Source of the DNA: Pseudoalteromonas rubra
GTDB lineage: Bacteria; Pseudomonadota; Gammaproteobacteria; Enterobacterales; Alteromonadaceae
Assembly: GCF_005887095.1 (NCBI RefSeq)
Contig: NZ_PNCI01000052.1
Location: 1-50,487, forward strand
DNA: 50,487 bases
Direction: 5' to 3'
A program made the position numbers and the translations under genes. Below the pieces are notes generated by a model. It had not been told where the DNA came from, did not search any database, and saw only the letters and a list, made by a program, of their open reading frames with translations. Shown in pieces: positions 16,317 to 26,163 of the stretch. Position 1 is the stretch's first letter; every line of letters starts with the position of its first letter.

Positions 16317-18779
16317 ATGCAATTCTCTCGCTCAAAGAATTCACCAAATCTATTGGCCAATGCCGTTAAAATCGCCCTGTTAGGTGCCGCTGTAAGCAGC
16401 ACAGGTGCTTTTGCTCAAAACGCTGATGAAAACATCGAAAAAATTAGTGTATACGGTAAACACAATAAGCTGATCCTGGAATCAGGCACAGCCACCAAGT
16501 CAAACATGGCATTGATGCAAACACCTGCCGCCATTGTGGTTGTTGATAAAGAGTTGCTCAAAGCACAAAACGCCACCACGCTACAAGAGGCGCTGCGTAA
16601 CGTCAGTGGCCTGGGACAAGCCGGCAACAACTATGGCATAGGTGATAATCTGACAGTACGTGGTCTGGGTGTGAACTACACCTACGACGGTATGTACGGG
16701 GGTGCCGACTTGGGTAACAACTTCAACCCGACCCGTTCCATGACCAATGTTGAGAGTATTGAAGTGCTAAAAGGCCCGGCAACCGGGTTATACGGTATTG
16801 GCGCAGCAGGTGGTGTGATCAACCTGGTTGAGAAAAAACCTCAACAACAGGAAGCGTTTGAAATCAGCGCCAAAGCAGGCAGCTGGAACAGCTATGGCAT
16901 TGGATTTGATGCCACTGGTGGCCTGAACGATCAGTGGGCTTACCGCCTGGTAACGAATCACGAGCGCAGTGATGGTTATCGCGACCTGCAATCAGACAGA
17001 GACGAGGTTTATGCCAGCCTGAGCTTTGACGTCAATGACAATCACAAGCTACTGCTTTCTGCCGCATATATCGACGATGCCCTGCAAGTCGATTCAATTG
17101 GTGATCCGGTCAGAATCATGAACTGGGATAGCACCAGTGGTACGCCAGGTATGTTAACAGCAGCAGATCTGCCTAACGACCCTCAAATGAATGAAAAGGG
17201 CGAAAACTACTTAGGCGTTCAACTCACAGCGCAGCAACGCGAACAGCTGGCCGCTTCAATCCAGGCTACAGATGGTCTTAAGCCCTACAATCTGGGTGAT
17301 GGCAACCTGATCTCGCCGTTGTCTAAGCCAAACGAAGGGGAAGAGCTGCGTATTAAACTGCGCCATGACTGGCATATCAACAATGATTCGACCCTGACGC
17401 AACAAGTATTGTGGCGCAGCTATGATTCAGAGCTTGCCCGCCAGACTGGTGCATATAACTATGTTTATTGGAACCGCGCAACATCATACAACAAACAACC
17501 AGTAAACATCATCAACCAGGATCCACGCGCCCCGTTAGTCATTGATGATGAGCTCCATCCCTTTGCCGCACGTCGTCAGGAATATCGCCGTCAGATTGCC
17601 GAGGAACAAACCTGGCAATACTTTGCCGACTTACAGCTGGGCTGGAGCCTGGGTGGCGTTATGGGTGAACACCTGGTCAGCATCAATTATGAAAACCGGG
17701 AAATGGCATTAAAGAGCTGGTCTGTCTACGATGCCGACGGTGGCAATGGCGACAATGCAATCCCTTATATTCTGGATATTCGCAACCCGAACTGGGCAAC
17801 CGGAGATATCATGGATTATGCCCCGTCACTGCGCAGCAACTATGACAAGTCGTTAGATGCTTATGGGATCAGCTTCCAGGAAGTGTTGTATCTTACAGAT
17901 CAATTAACCGTGCGTGCCGGCCTTGCCTACTCTGCGATTGAGCAGGCTTATCAGCACAAGGGAAGTGACCGTGCAGAAGCCAGTCAAGAGCAAAATTCCG
18001 ACGACTCAGGCATGACCTATAATCTCGGTATTAACTATCAGGTTCACCCGCAGCTATCTGCGTTCGTTAATGTTGCCAAAGGCCGTACAGCTTACAGCAT
18101 TTTAGGCTCACTAACTGATGAGACAAAAGAAGCTAACCGCCCGGATTCAGAATCGCAATCACTGGACTTGGGTATTCGCTTTACTGCGCTGGACGAAGAT
18201 TTGTTGGGTTCAATTGTGTGGTTTGAAACCAGCCGTACTAACCTGCGCTATAACAACCCGCTTTACAATGACACAAATCCAGAAAGCTCTGACTATAACA
18301 TTAGCGTTGCGCAATATTTTTACGACAACGAAGATGAGTCAAAGGGTGTTGAAGTCGATCTGAACCTGGCACTGGCGGAGTCGGTTGATTTAAACCTGAA
18401 CGCTACCTGGCAGGATGCAATTGAGATCCGTAAGGAAAAAGGGACAGAGAACCAGAAAAAAGGCGTTCCAGAAAAAATGGCCAGTGCCTGGGTGAACTAC
18501 CAGCTGCCAGCCACTGTGTTGGAAAACCTGACGCTTAGTCTGGGTATCAACTATGTCGACGAGCGTACCGTTAACTCATCCGGTTTCGGCTTGCCGACAG
18601 CGACTATTGACAGCTATACGCGCTGGGATGCAGCCGCGCGCTACCAAGGTGACAAGTACCAGATCCAGCTGAACATTGAGAACCTGACAGACGAGCGTTA
18701 TTACAGCAAAGCCCTGTTCCTAGGTGGCTTACCTGGTAACGAACGTAACGTTAAATTGTCGGTGAATTACCAGTTCTAA
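16317..18779 (+). CDS. TonB-dependent siderophore-type receptor
   Basis: Outer-membrane ligand-gated receptor. Seen: 820 residues; a signal peptide ending at about STGAFAQ; a TonB-box-like EKISVYG just after; a plug domain (MQTPAAIVVVDKELL, TLQEALRNVSGL, DNLTVRGLGVNYTYDGMY, NVESIEVLKGPATGLYG, GGVINLVEKKP); and a long 22-strand-type barrel ending in Phe (VKLSVNYQF), including NIENLTDERYYSKAL. The plug/barrel pattern resembles siderophore receptors of the FhuA/FpvA type. The start at 16317 has GGAG seven bases upstream; the in-frame ATG at 16236 falls in the putative Fur box and is unlikely. No siderophore biosynthesis gene is in view, so it probably takes up a xenosiderophore or an unrelated ligand. 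Confidence 0.93.
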   Translation: MQFSRSKNSPNLLANAVKIALLGAAVSSTGAFAQNADENIEKISVYGKHNKLILESGTATKSNMALMQTPAAIVVVDKELLKAQNATTLQEALRNVSGLGQAGNNYGIGDNLTVRGLGVNYTYDGMYGGADLGNNFNPTRSMTNVESIEVLKGPATGLYGIGAAGGVINLVEKKPQQQEAFEISAKAGSWNSYGIGFDATGGLNDQWAYRLVTNHERSDGYRDLQSDRDEVYASLSFDVNDNHKLLLSAAYIDDALQVDSIGDPVRIMNWDSTSGTPGMLTAADLPNDPQMNEKGENYLGVQLTAQQREQLAASIQATDGLKPYNLGDGNLISPLSKPNEGEELRIKLRHDWHINNDSTLTQQVLWRSYDSELARQTGAYNYVYWNRATSYNKQPVNIINQDPRAPLVIDDELHPFAARRQEYRRQIAEEQTWQYFADLQLGWSLGGVMGEHLVSINYENREMALKSWSVYDADGGNGDNAIPYILDIRNPNWATGDIMDYAPSLRSNYDKSLDAYGISFQEVLYLTDQLTVRAGLAYSAIEQAYQHKGSDRAEASQEQNSDDSGMTYNLGINYQVHPQLSAFVNVAKGRTAYSILGSLTDETKEANRPDSESQSLDLGIRFTALDEDLLGSIVWFETSRTNLRYNNPLYNDTNPESSDYNISVAQYFYDNEDESKGVEVDLNLALAESVDLNLNATWQDAIEIRKEKGTENQKKGVPEKMASAWVNYQLPATVLENLTLSLGINYVDERTVNSSGFGLPTATIDSYTRWDAAARYQGDKYQIQLNIENLTDERYYSKALFLGGLPGNERNVKLSVNYQF

Positions 18780-18813
18780 TACTCTGACCTACAGCGTAGG
18801 TCCGTACTAAGAC

Positions 18814-18849
18814 AAAAAGCGAATTGAGCCTTGCTCAGTTCGCTTTTTT
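18814..18849 (+). terminator. Rho-independent terminator after TonB receptor
   Basis: A long stem, AAAAGCGAA-TGAGC with GCTCA-TTCGCTTTT (one T/G mismatch), closes on the 4-base loop CTTG and runs into TTTTTTG. It starts 35 bases after the stop codon. Confidence 0.9.
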
Positions 18850-18918
18850 GTTACTCACACAATTGCATGTTGTAAAGCTGATTTAGGTACGGTCTTTGCT
18901 TAATAAGTCAGGATTGAA

Positions 18919-19116
18919 ATGTTGGATCTCACTGAGCTGGAAATCAATGATGATAATTCGCTTCCTGCCTATAAAAAAGACAAGCTCAAAGACAACATTG
19001 ATGAACTCAAAGCCAGACTGGAAGTGGCAATCGATGAGCTGCTTGGAGACGTACAAGACCCACAGCTGGCACCCGAATCGACCCAAACACCCGACAATCT
19101 ATTCTCCTTATCTTAA
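18919..19116 (+). CDS. Small acidic coiled-coil protein, 65 aa
   Basis: Not recognised. Seen: 65 residues, acidic, with a central amphipathic helix (YKKDKLKDNIDELKARLEVA) and a disordered Pro/Gln/Thr-rich tail. AGGA stands six bases before the ATG, which supports real translation. It lies alone between the receptor terminator and the first solute-binding protein gene, on the same strand. Overlapping ORFs in other frames (18896-19201 on the plus strand, 18883-19086 on the minus) have less protein-like composition and no ribosome site. Confidence 0.55.
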   Translation: MLDLTELEINDDNSLPAYKKDKLKDNIDELKARLEVAIDELLGDVQDPQLAPESTQTPDNLFSLS

Positions 19117-19264
19117 TATGTCTTTACGGGGTCCGCGCTTGCACTCAGGGCGCAACCCCTTGCCAGCAAACAGTGCAATCGCGCTCAGCGTACTATACTG
19201 ACACTATATTCATTTGTAGCTCTTTGCCGATCCCTGCATCGGCCAGATCATAAGGTAGATTGCA

Positions 19265-20002
19265 ATGCGCCAGTTACTACGTTTAGCCGCCTTATATCCA
19301 CTAGTCGCCTTTAGTGCGACTTATGATACGCCCAACCTGGAGTGGGTAACCGAAGACTACCCGCCTTTTAACTACCATATCAATGGCGAGGTGGAAGGCT
19401 TATCCATCCGTATTCTGAATAGCATTTATCGGGAGCTGGGCTGGACACTGGATAAACGAGACATCATGCTGGTGCCCTGGCCCAGAGCCTATCGCATGGC
19501 CATGACCTCGCCTAACACCTGCATTTTTTCAATTACATATACACGCGATCGTGCGGAGCTATTTCAATTTATCGGCCCCTCAATTGACAATCAAGTAGCC
19601 ATTATTGGCCATAAGGAAAATGCGTATCAGGTCCAGGACCTGAACGACCTAAAGAACTACAAAATCGGAGTTGTGAAGAACGACATTGGCCACCAGCTGC
19701 TACGAAAGTCGAACATAGGGCAGGATAATCTGGTCTTTCTGGCGTCTGGATTCGAGCTGGTACAAATGCTGAAACTAAAACGTATTGACTTAATTGCTTA
19801 CGGCGATATTATCGCACGCTTTCAGTTTAAACGGGCGGGCATAGACCCGGCACACTACCGCGTGATATTGCCGCTTTCCCGTTCATATTTGGGCTTTGCC
19901 TGTAATAAGCAGGTAGAAACCCAATGGGTTCAGAGTATGAATCAGGCGCTGCGGCGCTTGCGAAGAAACGAACCTGCCTTGTTTTTACCGCAATCCTATT
20001 AA
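19265..20002 (+). CDS. Periplasmic solute-binding protein, family 3
   Basis: Seen: 245 residues; a short signal peptide (MRQLLRLAALYPLVAFSA); then a bacterial extracellular solute-binding family 3 (venus-flytrap) domain with WVTEDYPPFNYHINGEVEGLSIRIL, VPWPRAYRMA, TYTRDRAELFQFIGP, LKNYKIGVVKNDIG and RIDLIAYGDIIA. Known: this fold binds amino acids or other small solutes for ABC uptake or for sensory kinases. No permease or ATPase gene is nearby, so it is an orphan binding protein. It is followed 18 bp later by a second one, likely as an operon. The hybrid kinase 1.4 kb downstream makes a signalling role possible but unproven. Confidence 0.88.
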   Translation: MRQLLRLAALYPLVAFSATYDTPNLEWVTEDYPPFNYHINGEVEGLSIRILNSIYRELGWTLDKRDIMLVPWPRAYRMAMTSPNTCIFSITYTRDRAELFQFIGPSIDNQVAIIGHKENAYQVQDLNDLKNYKIGVVKNDIGHQLLRKSNIGQDNLVFLASGFELVQMLKLKRIDLIAYGDIIARFQFKRAGIDPAHYRVILPLSRSYLGFACNKQVETQWVQSMNQALRRLRRNEPALFLPQSY

Positions 20003-20020
20003 TGCTTCACAGAGGGTGCA

Positions 20021-20803
20021 ATGGCACGTCTTGATTTACGGGCAGTCCTGGTTCTAATCATTACTTTATTTTCCTTGTCTGGGACTGAGCTGGCGCAGGC
20101 TGAAAATACGCAATCCGATGTTGTTTCAGCCCCAATATCCGTCTGTTTTGAACGCTGGCGTCCCTTTAGTTTTATTGATCAGGATGGTATTGCAAGAGGT
20201 CAGGAGGTCGACCTGATCAAAGCCGCAGCTCAGGCCCTGAATCGCGCAGTAGAGTTTAGCGAGCTGCCCTTTAAACGTTGCGTTGCTAACGTTAAGTTTG
20301 GCAGTACAGACTTTTCTTTGCATGTCGACAAAACAGATGGGTTGGCCATTTTTTCTGACGCCGCGACGTTTTGGCAGCTCAGCCTCGCGGTCTCTGCTGC
20401 CAGGTTTAAAACCCTGGATGAGTTCAAAACCATTAGTACACCAAGAATTGTGCTGGCAACCGAATACCCTTACCCTAAAGCGGTTTATCGAAAGCTCGAA
20501 GCCCTTGACGCGCGACTGGTCAGGCGCTCTTACTATGAAGAAAACGACGAACACGCGAAAACTTTTTTTGATATCCTGACCACCAAGCGAGTCGATGCTA
20601 TGCTAGTAGATAAACAGTGGGCGCAGCATATGATAGAAAAGTTCAATCTGCCCGTGAATATACTGGCTCAGGACTTTCACAGAGAGCCCCAGTTTATCGG
20701 CTACCGACACAGTAATGCGCCCCTGGCACAACAACTGGAAGCCGCATTATCAGCATTACCAGAAGATGTCCGCACTACCATTAAAAACCAATATAAATAC
20801 TAG
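20021..20803 (+). CDS. Second periplasmic solute-binding protein, family 3
   Basis: Seen: 260 residues; a signal peptide ending near ELAQAEN; then an SBP family 3-like domain (ISVCFERWRPFSFIDQDGIARGQEVDLI, LPFKRCVANVKFGSTDFSL, IVLATEYPYPKAVYRKL, TKRVDAMLVDKQWAQHMI). It is more divergent than the upstream paralogue, and the usual TxxR ligand motif is replaced by KTDGLAIFSDAATF, so the ligand may not be a typical amino acid. AGAGGG precedes the start. Its 18-bp spacing from the first SBP implies co-transcription. It ends 7 bases before the convergent GAF gene. Confidence 0.85.
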   Translation: MARLDLRAVLVLIITLFSLSGTELAQAENTQSDVVSAPISVCFERWRPFSFIDQDGIARGQEVDLIKAAAQALNRAVEFSELPFKRCVANVKFGSTDFSLHVDKTDGLAIFSDAATFWQLSLAVSAARFKTLDEFKTISTPRIVLATEYPYPKAVYRKLEALDARLVRRSYYEENDEHAKTFFDILTTKRVDAMLVDKQWAQHMIEKFNLPVNILAQDFHREPQFIGYRHSNAPLAQQLEAALSALPEDVRTTIKNQYKY

Positions 20804-20810
20804 CAATGCG

Positions 20811-21305
20811 CTACGGTCTGGCCAGTTTTATTAACCGCTCAACCACATCGTCTGCAACTTGCTTTAAAATTGAAGCATCGTGCTCGTTAAACTCTCTGGG
20901 TTCACTGTCAATCAGGCATAAAGTCCCCAAATTACAACCGTTGGGATGACGTAAAGGACAACCGGCGTAAAAACGAATACTAAGCCCTTCGGATACCAGT
21001 GGGTTGTCATAGAAGCGCTCATCTTTTGCCGCATTATCAATAACAAACACGTCTTCCTGGCAAATTGCGTGGCCACAAAAGGAAATGTCCCGGGGAGTTT
21101 GTTCTGCATCAAGTCCTACTCTGGACTTAAACCATTGCCTGTCACTGTCTACCAGACTAATAAGTGCAATAGGAACATTGAAAACATGGGCTGCAAATTC
21201 AGTGAGCCTGTCTAACTCGGCGTCAGGGAGGGTATCCAGCGCTTGCAAGTCGTGTAAAGTTTGCAATCGCAATGCTTCATTATCCGGTAGCGGCGGACTT
21301 TTCAT
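20811..21305 (-). CDS. Stand-alone GAF domain protein
   Basis: Seen: 164 residues forming a single GAF domain of the type common in bacterial sensors: LTEFAAHVFNVPIALISLVD, RQWFKSRVGL, DISFCGHAI, FVIDNAAKDERFYDNPLV, IRFYAGCPLRHPNGCNLGTLCLID. It has no output domain and no signal peptide, so it is a cytosolic ligand-binding or partner protein. The start is ATG at 21305 with GGTGA upstream; the in-frame TTG at 21317 would lie across that ribosome site. It is divergent from the hybrid kinase with 75 bp between them, so the two promoters are adjacent. Confidence 0.88.
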   Translation of the reverse strand: MKSPPLPDNEALRLQTLHDLQALDTLPDAELDRLTEFAAHVFNVPIALISLVDSDRQWFKSRVGLDAEQTPRDISFCGHAICQEDVFVIDNAAKDERFYDNPLVSEGLSIRFYAGCPLRHPNGCNLGTLCLIDSEPREFNEHDASILKQVADDVVERLIKLARP

Positions 21306-21380
21306 CCAAATCACCAATTAACAGATGGTTTATACACTATAGTTAAAAATGCCTAAACGTCTAGAATAAGGAAAGCGCAC

Positions 21381-24300
21381 GTGCGAGTGCAAGTCAGAAT
21401 TGCCATATGGTTAACAGTCGTCCTTGCCAGTTTAATACTGCTAGATAGGTTTGCTCGCACCTATTTTTTAGCACATCATCAGGTGGTGACAGCACAGGAA
21501 AGTTTGCAAAACGTCAGTCATATTCAACAAATCAGTGATGCTATCTTTGCGCTGCAAAAAGAGCGTGGCTATACCTTTGGACTGTCGGAACGTGCCAACG
21601 GAGAAACCCTGAACCAGCTCAATCAGTATCGTAATGCCAGTAACACCGCACTGACCAGCATTGCATCTCAGAACGCACAAAACCAAAACCTCATCTCGTC
21701 CCTTCCAAGTACCGCAGAGTTGATGAATCTCAGAGCGCTGTTTGACCAACGCTTGCTCACCCGAGAGCAGGCTATGACCCTGTATACGGCTAAAATTAAC
21801 GCGCTACTGGATTTATTCCTGGCCATTGAACTGAAAATTGCTGCCGATGCGCCCAACAACCACTTATATAGTTTAGCGCTTGCCATTGAACAGGCGGGTA
21901 AACTCAGGGCACATACCTATGCGCTCCTCAACAACACCATCGACAGCCGGGCAACGGCTATTTTTGAGCTGTCTACTTTGCACAACACACATCTTGCCCT
22001 GCTAAAAAATACCCCCTTTAATAATCATATTTCGCAACAAGTGAATACCCTGCTAACGCAGCCAAGTAACGTGGCGCTCGTCCGCCTTGTGGAGCAAATA
22101 GAGCACACAGGCCAGAGTAACTTTAATGCACAGCAGTGGTGGCAACAGAAAACCCAGTTTCTTGAACAACTCATCACTATCGTCAACACACAATTGACTG
22201 AAAACCAGAGTCGACTCAATACTGAGCTGGCATTACACAATGCAGAAACTTCGGATGCTGTTCTGCTGAGCCTGCTAAGCTTTGTTGCTCTGATCGTGTC
22301 CAGCATCCTGCTATGGCGAGCGCTCGGGCATACAGCCAATCCAAAACGATATCAAACTCCGGTTAAGCTTTCCCAGTTGCTGCTACTGTTAGGTTTGATA
22401 GTCTCTTTTATCATGTCGGAGCATGATATCAGCCAGGGGGAACTCAGTAACAACCTTTATACTCGCTCGGCTAATGAACTCAGTAATAACCTGGCCTATT
22501 CAGTGATAGCCATCGATAATTTATGGCTAACCCCGCTGACCGAACGCCTGCAAACGCTGAGCATTACTAAACAGCCCGTTTTTTCGAATGCGACGGGAAC
22601 CGAATACATCGGAAAGTTCACCCTCAAAGACAAGGATCTGGTCGGCCTGTTTCCTGCAACTTTGTCCGTGCCAAAGTTGAGGCAAACCATTACGAATAGT
22701 ATTAGCAGACAAGGTGAAAAGTCTCTCTCTCTTGCATTACTCACAGACAGCAATAACAAGCTATATAGTGTTTCAACCGCACCACAGACAAGCGCAACAG
22801 GGTTATCCGACATCCTGCTGGTACTTGTTCAACCCGTCGATGAGACACTCGCTAAAATCCTCAAAATGCCGGTTGCCTATCAGGGGATCACCACACATTT
22901 GCTGTTCAATGACATTGTGATTGGGCGTAATGACCATACCTCAGGTCAAGACACCGCGACAAACAAAAATGGCTTAGAGCTGGCCCATCGTAATTTCGCG
23001 CTTGGTTTTACCGTTAGGGCCACGCAAGATCCCCAACAGATTGAACGTTATATCAGTACCCTACAGCAAGAGTTTTCGGTACAGCTGGTGCTGCTGCTCA
23101 CGCTGAGCCTCACTGCATTGGTGCTGGCACACAGAGCGCAAAACCGCATTATTGAACAGCTGCAAAATTCCGAAGGCCAGCTCGATAAAGAACGCCTGTT
23201 GTTATCCAATTCCGAGCAGATAATTGGCATGGGGAGCTGGGAGTGGCAAGAAGGTAGCCGCCAGGTATTGCTTTCGAAGACGCTCAAAACCATCCTCAAT
23301 ATTCAGAGCAGTGGAAAATATGCTCCATATACAGATGTGTTGCGAAAACTCACACGTACAAGTCGTCAAGCCCTGTTAAAACACCTGCGAAATCAGTCTC
23401 CGGACTCACAGTACCGCCTCACTTTGAACCTGCGTAATGAGCAAGACTCAGAGATACAACTTGAGGTGATTATGACCTCACATCAAAGTGATAAAACACG
23501 CCCACTATGTGTGGTCGGAGTCGTGAGAGATATTTCAGAGCAGGTGGCGCAGCAGCAAAGACAACATAAGTATCAGGCATCGCTTAAAGCGGCACGCCAG
23601 GAAGCCCTGGACAGGATGAAAGAAGCCGAAACCCAGCGTCATGAAGTCCAGCAGTTGTTACATCGAAACAAAGAAACTGAGAGCCTGCTGGAAGCCACGC
23701 TGGATAGTATCCCCGCCTTTATTTTACTGCTGGACGGAGAAGCGAATATCCGTCTGATCAACCGCTTTTGGTACAAAAGCAAGCGCCTGAACTTAGAAGA
23801 AAGCGGGCTGTTTATCAACACTCTGATGCGTGTGAACGACAATCTGGTTGACGTGATTTCTTTGCTGCCGCTGTCAGATAAAAAACCTCTGCTGGAAGCA
23901 CTGGCAGCAGCCAAGACACGAGACCTGTATTATAGAGACATGGAGATATGCTATCAGCTGGATGGCACTAAAATGTGGTTTGAGTTAATTTTAACTAACC
24001 TCATGTGCAACAACAAAAAATACATGTTGCTCTATCAGCACGATATTACCCAACGCAAAAACGACGCCACCACTTTGGCCAATGCCAAAGAAACCGCCGA
24101 AGCCGCCAACAAAGCCAAATCTCGTTTCCTGGCCACAATGAGCCATGAGATCAGAACCCCCATGAACGGTGTGGTCGGCATGCTGGATATCTTATCCCAG
24201 TCACGACTGAGCGATGAACAGCGTCACCTGACCTCAGTCGCTAAAAATTCAGCCATGATGTTGCTGCGAATCATCAACGACATACTCGATTTTTCAAAAA

Positions 24301-26096
24301 TTGAAGCGGGTAAAATGGTCATTGAGCACACCCCCTTCAGCTGGCAAAACCTGACCAAAGAGCTGTGCGAACTCATGAGCCATCAGTGCCACGAAAAACG
24401 CATCATTCTGAACTTTTACTTTGACCCCTCTTTGGGTTATTGGCACCTGAGCGACCCTATTAGGATCCGGCAGATCTTACTTAACCTGGTGGGCAATGCG
24501 GTTAAATTTACAAAAACATCCGCCAGTAAAATTGGTCATGTTGAGGTCTTTGTGTTGCCGGCCTCTGAGCCTGGGCACCTCGAAATCAGTGTCAAGGACA
24601 ATGGCAAAGGCATGAATGAGGAACAAACCAAGGGCCTGTTTAAGCCCTTCGTTCAGGCTGATGACAGTATACAGAGAAAATATGGTGGCACCGGGTTAGG
24701 CTTGTCCATAACCATGCGGCTTTGTGAGCTTATGCAGGGCACTATTGTGTGCCATAGCCTGGAAGATGTCGGCAGTAACTTTATCGTTACGCTGCCTTTC
24801 TCTCCCAGCGCGACAGGCGATCAGGAAATAGCGATTAGCTTTGTGGGTTTAACCGCCTATATCGTCTCTGACGATGATAAATTTGAACAAGACCTGGCAC
24901 ACAACCTCAACGCACATGGCATGCAATGTCAGGTAATCAGTGGTGACGACCTCAATGCCTACTTGCTTGCCCGCCTGAGTGTTGACTACCTGATCATCAC
25001 CAGCGAAAAATATCAGCACCTGGTGACCAATGGCCAGGATATTATTTCAACGAACGGTGAATTAAAATGCCTGGTACTGGAACACGCCGGTTTTAATATG
25101 CCCACCGCAGAAGGCACCAATATTTATGCACTGGAAAACAACCCATACTACGCCTTCAGGGTCATAGAAAAAATTGCCACACTGGAAGGCCAGCTTAGTC
25201 CAGAGCCAGACATGAGCTCACTCCCAGGTGATGAGCAACTGCCAACAATAGAACAAGCACAACAAAAAAATGCCCTTATCTTAGTGATCGAGGACAATGT
25301 CTACAATCAGGACTTGTTTAAACGCCAGCTCGCTCTGCTGGGGCTGCAGTGTATTATTGCCGAGCATGGCGCCATTGCCCTGGAGCTTATGCAAAAGTAC
25401 CAGTTCTCGTTGATCATCAGCGACTGTCATATGCCTGTGATGGATGGCTATACATTTGCAAAAACTTTTCGTGAACTCGAAGAGCAAGGAAAGGTACCCA
25501 GCCTGCCCATCATCGCTGCGACTGCGAATGCACTCAGTGGCGAGCGTGAAAAGTGCATTAATGCCGGCATGGATGATTATATTTGCAAACCCATTGTCTT
25601 GCATGCTTTGCGCAGCAAAATAGAACAGTGGCTGCCTCAGCCAAAATCTGCGCAGCCACTGGGCATAAATGGACACACCGATATAGAATCACACGCAGTG
25701 ACTGAAGCGCCGCACCCTACTCTGCCAAACGATCAGACGCCTGATAATGAACCAGACGAGAGCGAAACACGTATGGTGGACTTAAGTGTACTGGAAAATT
25801 ATGTGGGTACTGACAGAGGCATTCAAAAGCAGTTTTTACAAGGCTTTTTGGCAGATTCCCGTCCTCTGGTCGAGGGGTTGAATGCCACGGATGTGACGCT
25901 TGGCACCATAAAGAACACGGCTCACCAATTAAAATCGTCAGCAAAAGCAATTGGTGCTCAATCACTTGCCGATGAATTTTATGCGCTAGAACAGGCTGCG
26001 AAAGCTGAAGATGTAGAGCAGGTCGAGGTCTTGCAAAAGATCTGTCACCAAAAGTTTAATGCCGCATGTGTGGAAATTGAAACTATACTTGGATAA
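21381..26096 (+). CDS. NIT-PAS hybrid sensor histidine kinase with REC and Hpt
   Basis: Inner-membrane hybrid kinase of 1571 residues. Domains in order: TM1 (about 8-24); periplasmic NIT (nitrate/nitrite-sensing-type) helical domain with the LQKERG signature at 58-63; TM2 (about 292-314); TM3 (330-347); a second periplasmic region; TM4 (566-586); two PAS domains (about 607-722 and 767-890); HisKA with His922 in TMSHEIRTPMNG; HATPase_c (NAVKFT, DNGKGM, YGGTGLGLS); a degenerate receiver (about 1150-1265); an intact receiver with Asp1348 (SDCHMPVMDG); and Hpt with His1515 (AHQLKSSAKAIG). It starts at GTG with AAGGAAA eight bases upstream. Phosphate should flow His922 to Asp1348 to His1515 and on to separate receivers; three suitable REC proteins follow directly. 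The ligand is unknown: NIT domains are named for nitrate and nitrite but may sense others. Confidence 0.93.
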   Translation: MRVQVRIAIWLTVVLASLILLDRFARTYFLAHHQVVTAQESLQNVSHIQQISDAIFALQKERGYTFGLSERANGETLNQLNQYRNASNTALTSIASQNAQNQNLISSLPSTAELMNLRALFDQRLLTREQAMTLYTAKINALLDLFLAIELKIAADAPNNHLYSLALAIEQAGKLRAHTYALLNNTIDSRATAIFELSTLHNTHLALLKNTPFNNHISQQVNTLLTQPSNVALVRLVEQIEHTGQSNFNAQQWWQQKTQFLEQLITIVNTQLTENQSRLNTELALHNAETSDAVLLSLLSFVALIVSSILLWRALGHTANPKRYQTPVKLSQLLLLLGLIVSFIMSEHDISQGELSNNLYTRSANELSNNLAYSVIAIDNLWLTPLTERLQTLSITKQPVFSNATGTEYIGKFTLKDKDLVGLFPATLSVPKLRQTITNSISRQGEKSLSLALLTDSNNKLYSVSTAPQTSATGLSDILLVLVQPVDETLAKILKMPVAYQGITTHLLFNDIVIGRNDHTSGQDTATNKNGLELAHRNFALGFTVRATQDPQQIERYISTLQQEFSVQLVLLLTLSLTALVLAHRAQNRIIEQLQNSEGQLDKERLLLSNSEQIIGMGSWEWQEGSRQVLLSKTLKTILNIQSSGKYAPYTDVLRKLTRTSRQALLKHLRNQSPDSQYRLTLNLRNEQDSEIQLEVIMTSHQSDKTRPLCVVGVVRDISEQVAQQQRQHKYQASLKAARQEALDRMKEAETQRHEVQQLLHRNKETESLLEATLDSIPAFILLLDGEANIRLINRFWYKSKRLNLEESGLFINTLMRVNDNLVDVISLLPLSDKKPLLEALAAAKTRDLYYRDMEICYQLDGTKMWFELILTNLMCNNKKYMLLYQHDITQRKNDATTLANAKETAEAANKAKSRFLATMSHEIRTPMNGVVGMLDILSQSRLSDEQRHLTSVAKNSAMMLLRIINDILDFSKIEAGKMVIEHTPFSWQNLTKELCELMSHQCHEKRIILNFYFDPSLGYWHLSDPIRIRQILLNLVGNAVKFTKTSASKIGHVEVFVLPASEPGHLEISVKDNGKGMNEEQTKGLFKPFVQADDSIQRKYGGTGLGLSITMRLCELMQGTIVCHSLEDVGSNFIVTLPFSPSATGDQEIAISFVGLTAYIVSDDDKFEQDLAHNLNAHGMQCQVISGDDLNAYLLARLSVDYLIITSEKYQHLVTNGQDIISTNGELKCLVLEHAGFNMPTAEGTNIYALENNPYYAFRVIEKIATLEGQLSPEPDMSSLPGDEQLPTIEQAQQKNALILVIEDNVYNQDLFKRQLALLGLQCIIAEHGAIALELMQKYQFSLIISDCHMPVMDGYTFAKTFRELEEQGKVPSLPIIAATANALSGEREKCINAGMDDYICKPIVLHALRSKIEQWLPQPKSAQPLGINGHTDIESHAVTEAPHPTLPNDQTPDNEPDESETRMVDLSVLENYVGTDRGIQKQFLQGFLADSRPLVEGLNATDVTLGTIKNTAHQLKSSAKAIGAQSLADEFYALEQAAKAEDVEQVEVLQKICHQKFNAACVEIETILG

Positions 26097-26163
26097 AAAG
26101 TTAAGTCAGGCAGGTCGTAATCAGTGCCCAACATGCTCAAACCTGAAGGTCATTAAAGGCGAG

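Noticed and set aside
21381..21700. Assigning the kinase N-terminus as a chemoreceptor ligand domain
   Set aside because: The LQKERG motif and flanking helices fit the NIT family better, and there is no methyl-accepting output domain.
26059..26163. N-terminal extension of the REC-EAL protein overlapping the kinase gene
   Set aside because: The residues are Lys/Cys-rich and unlike a receiver N-terminus; the domain starts cleanly at ATG 26164.
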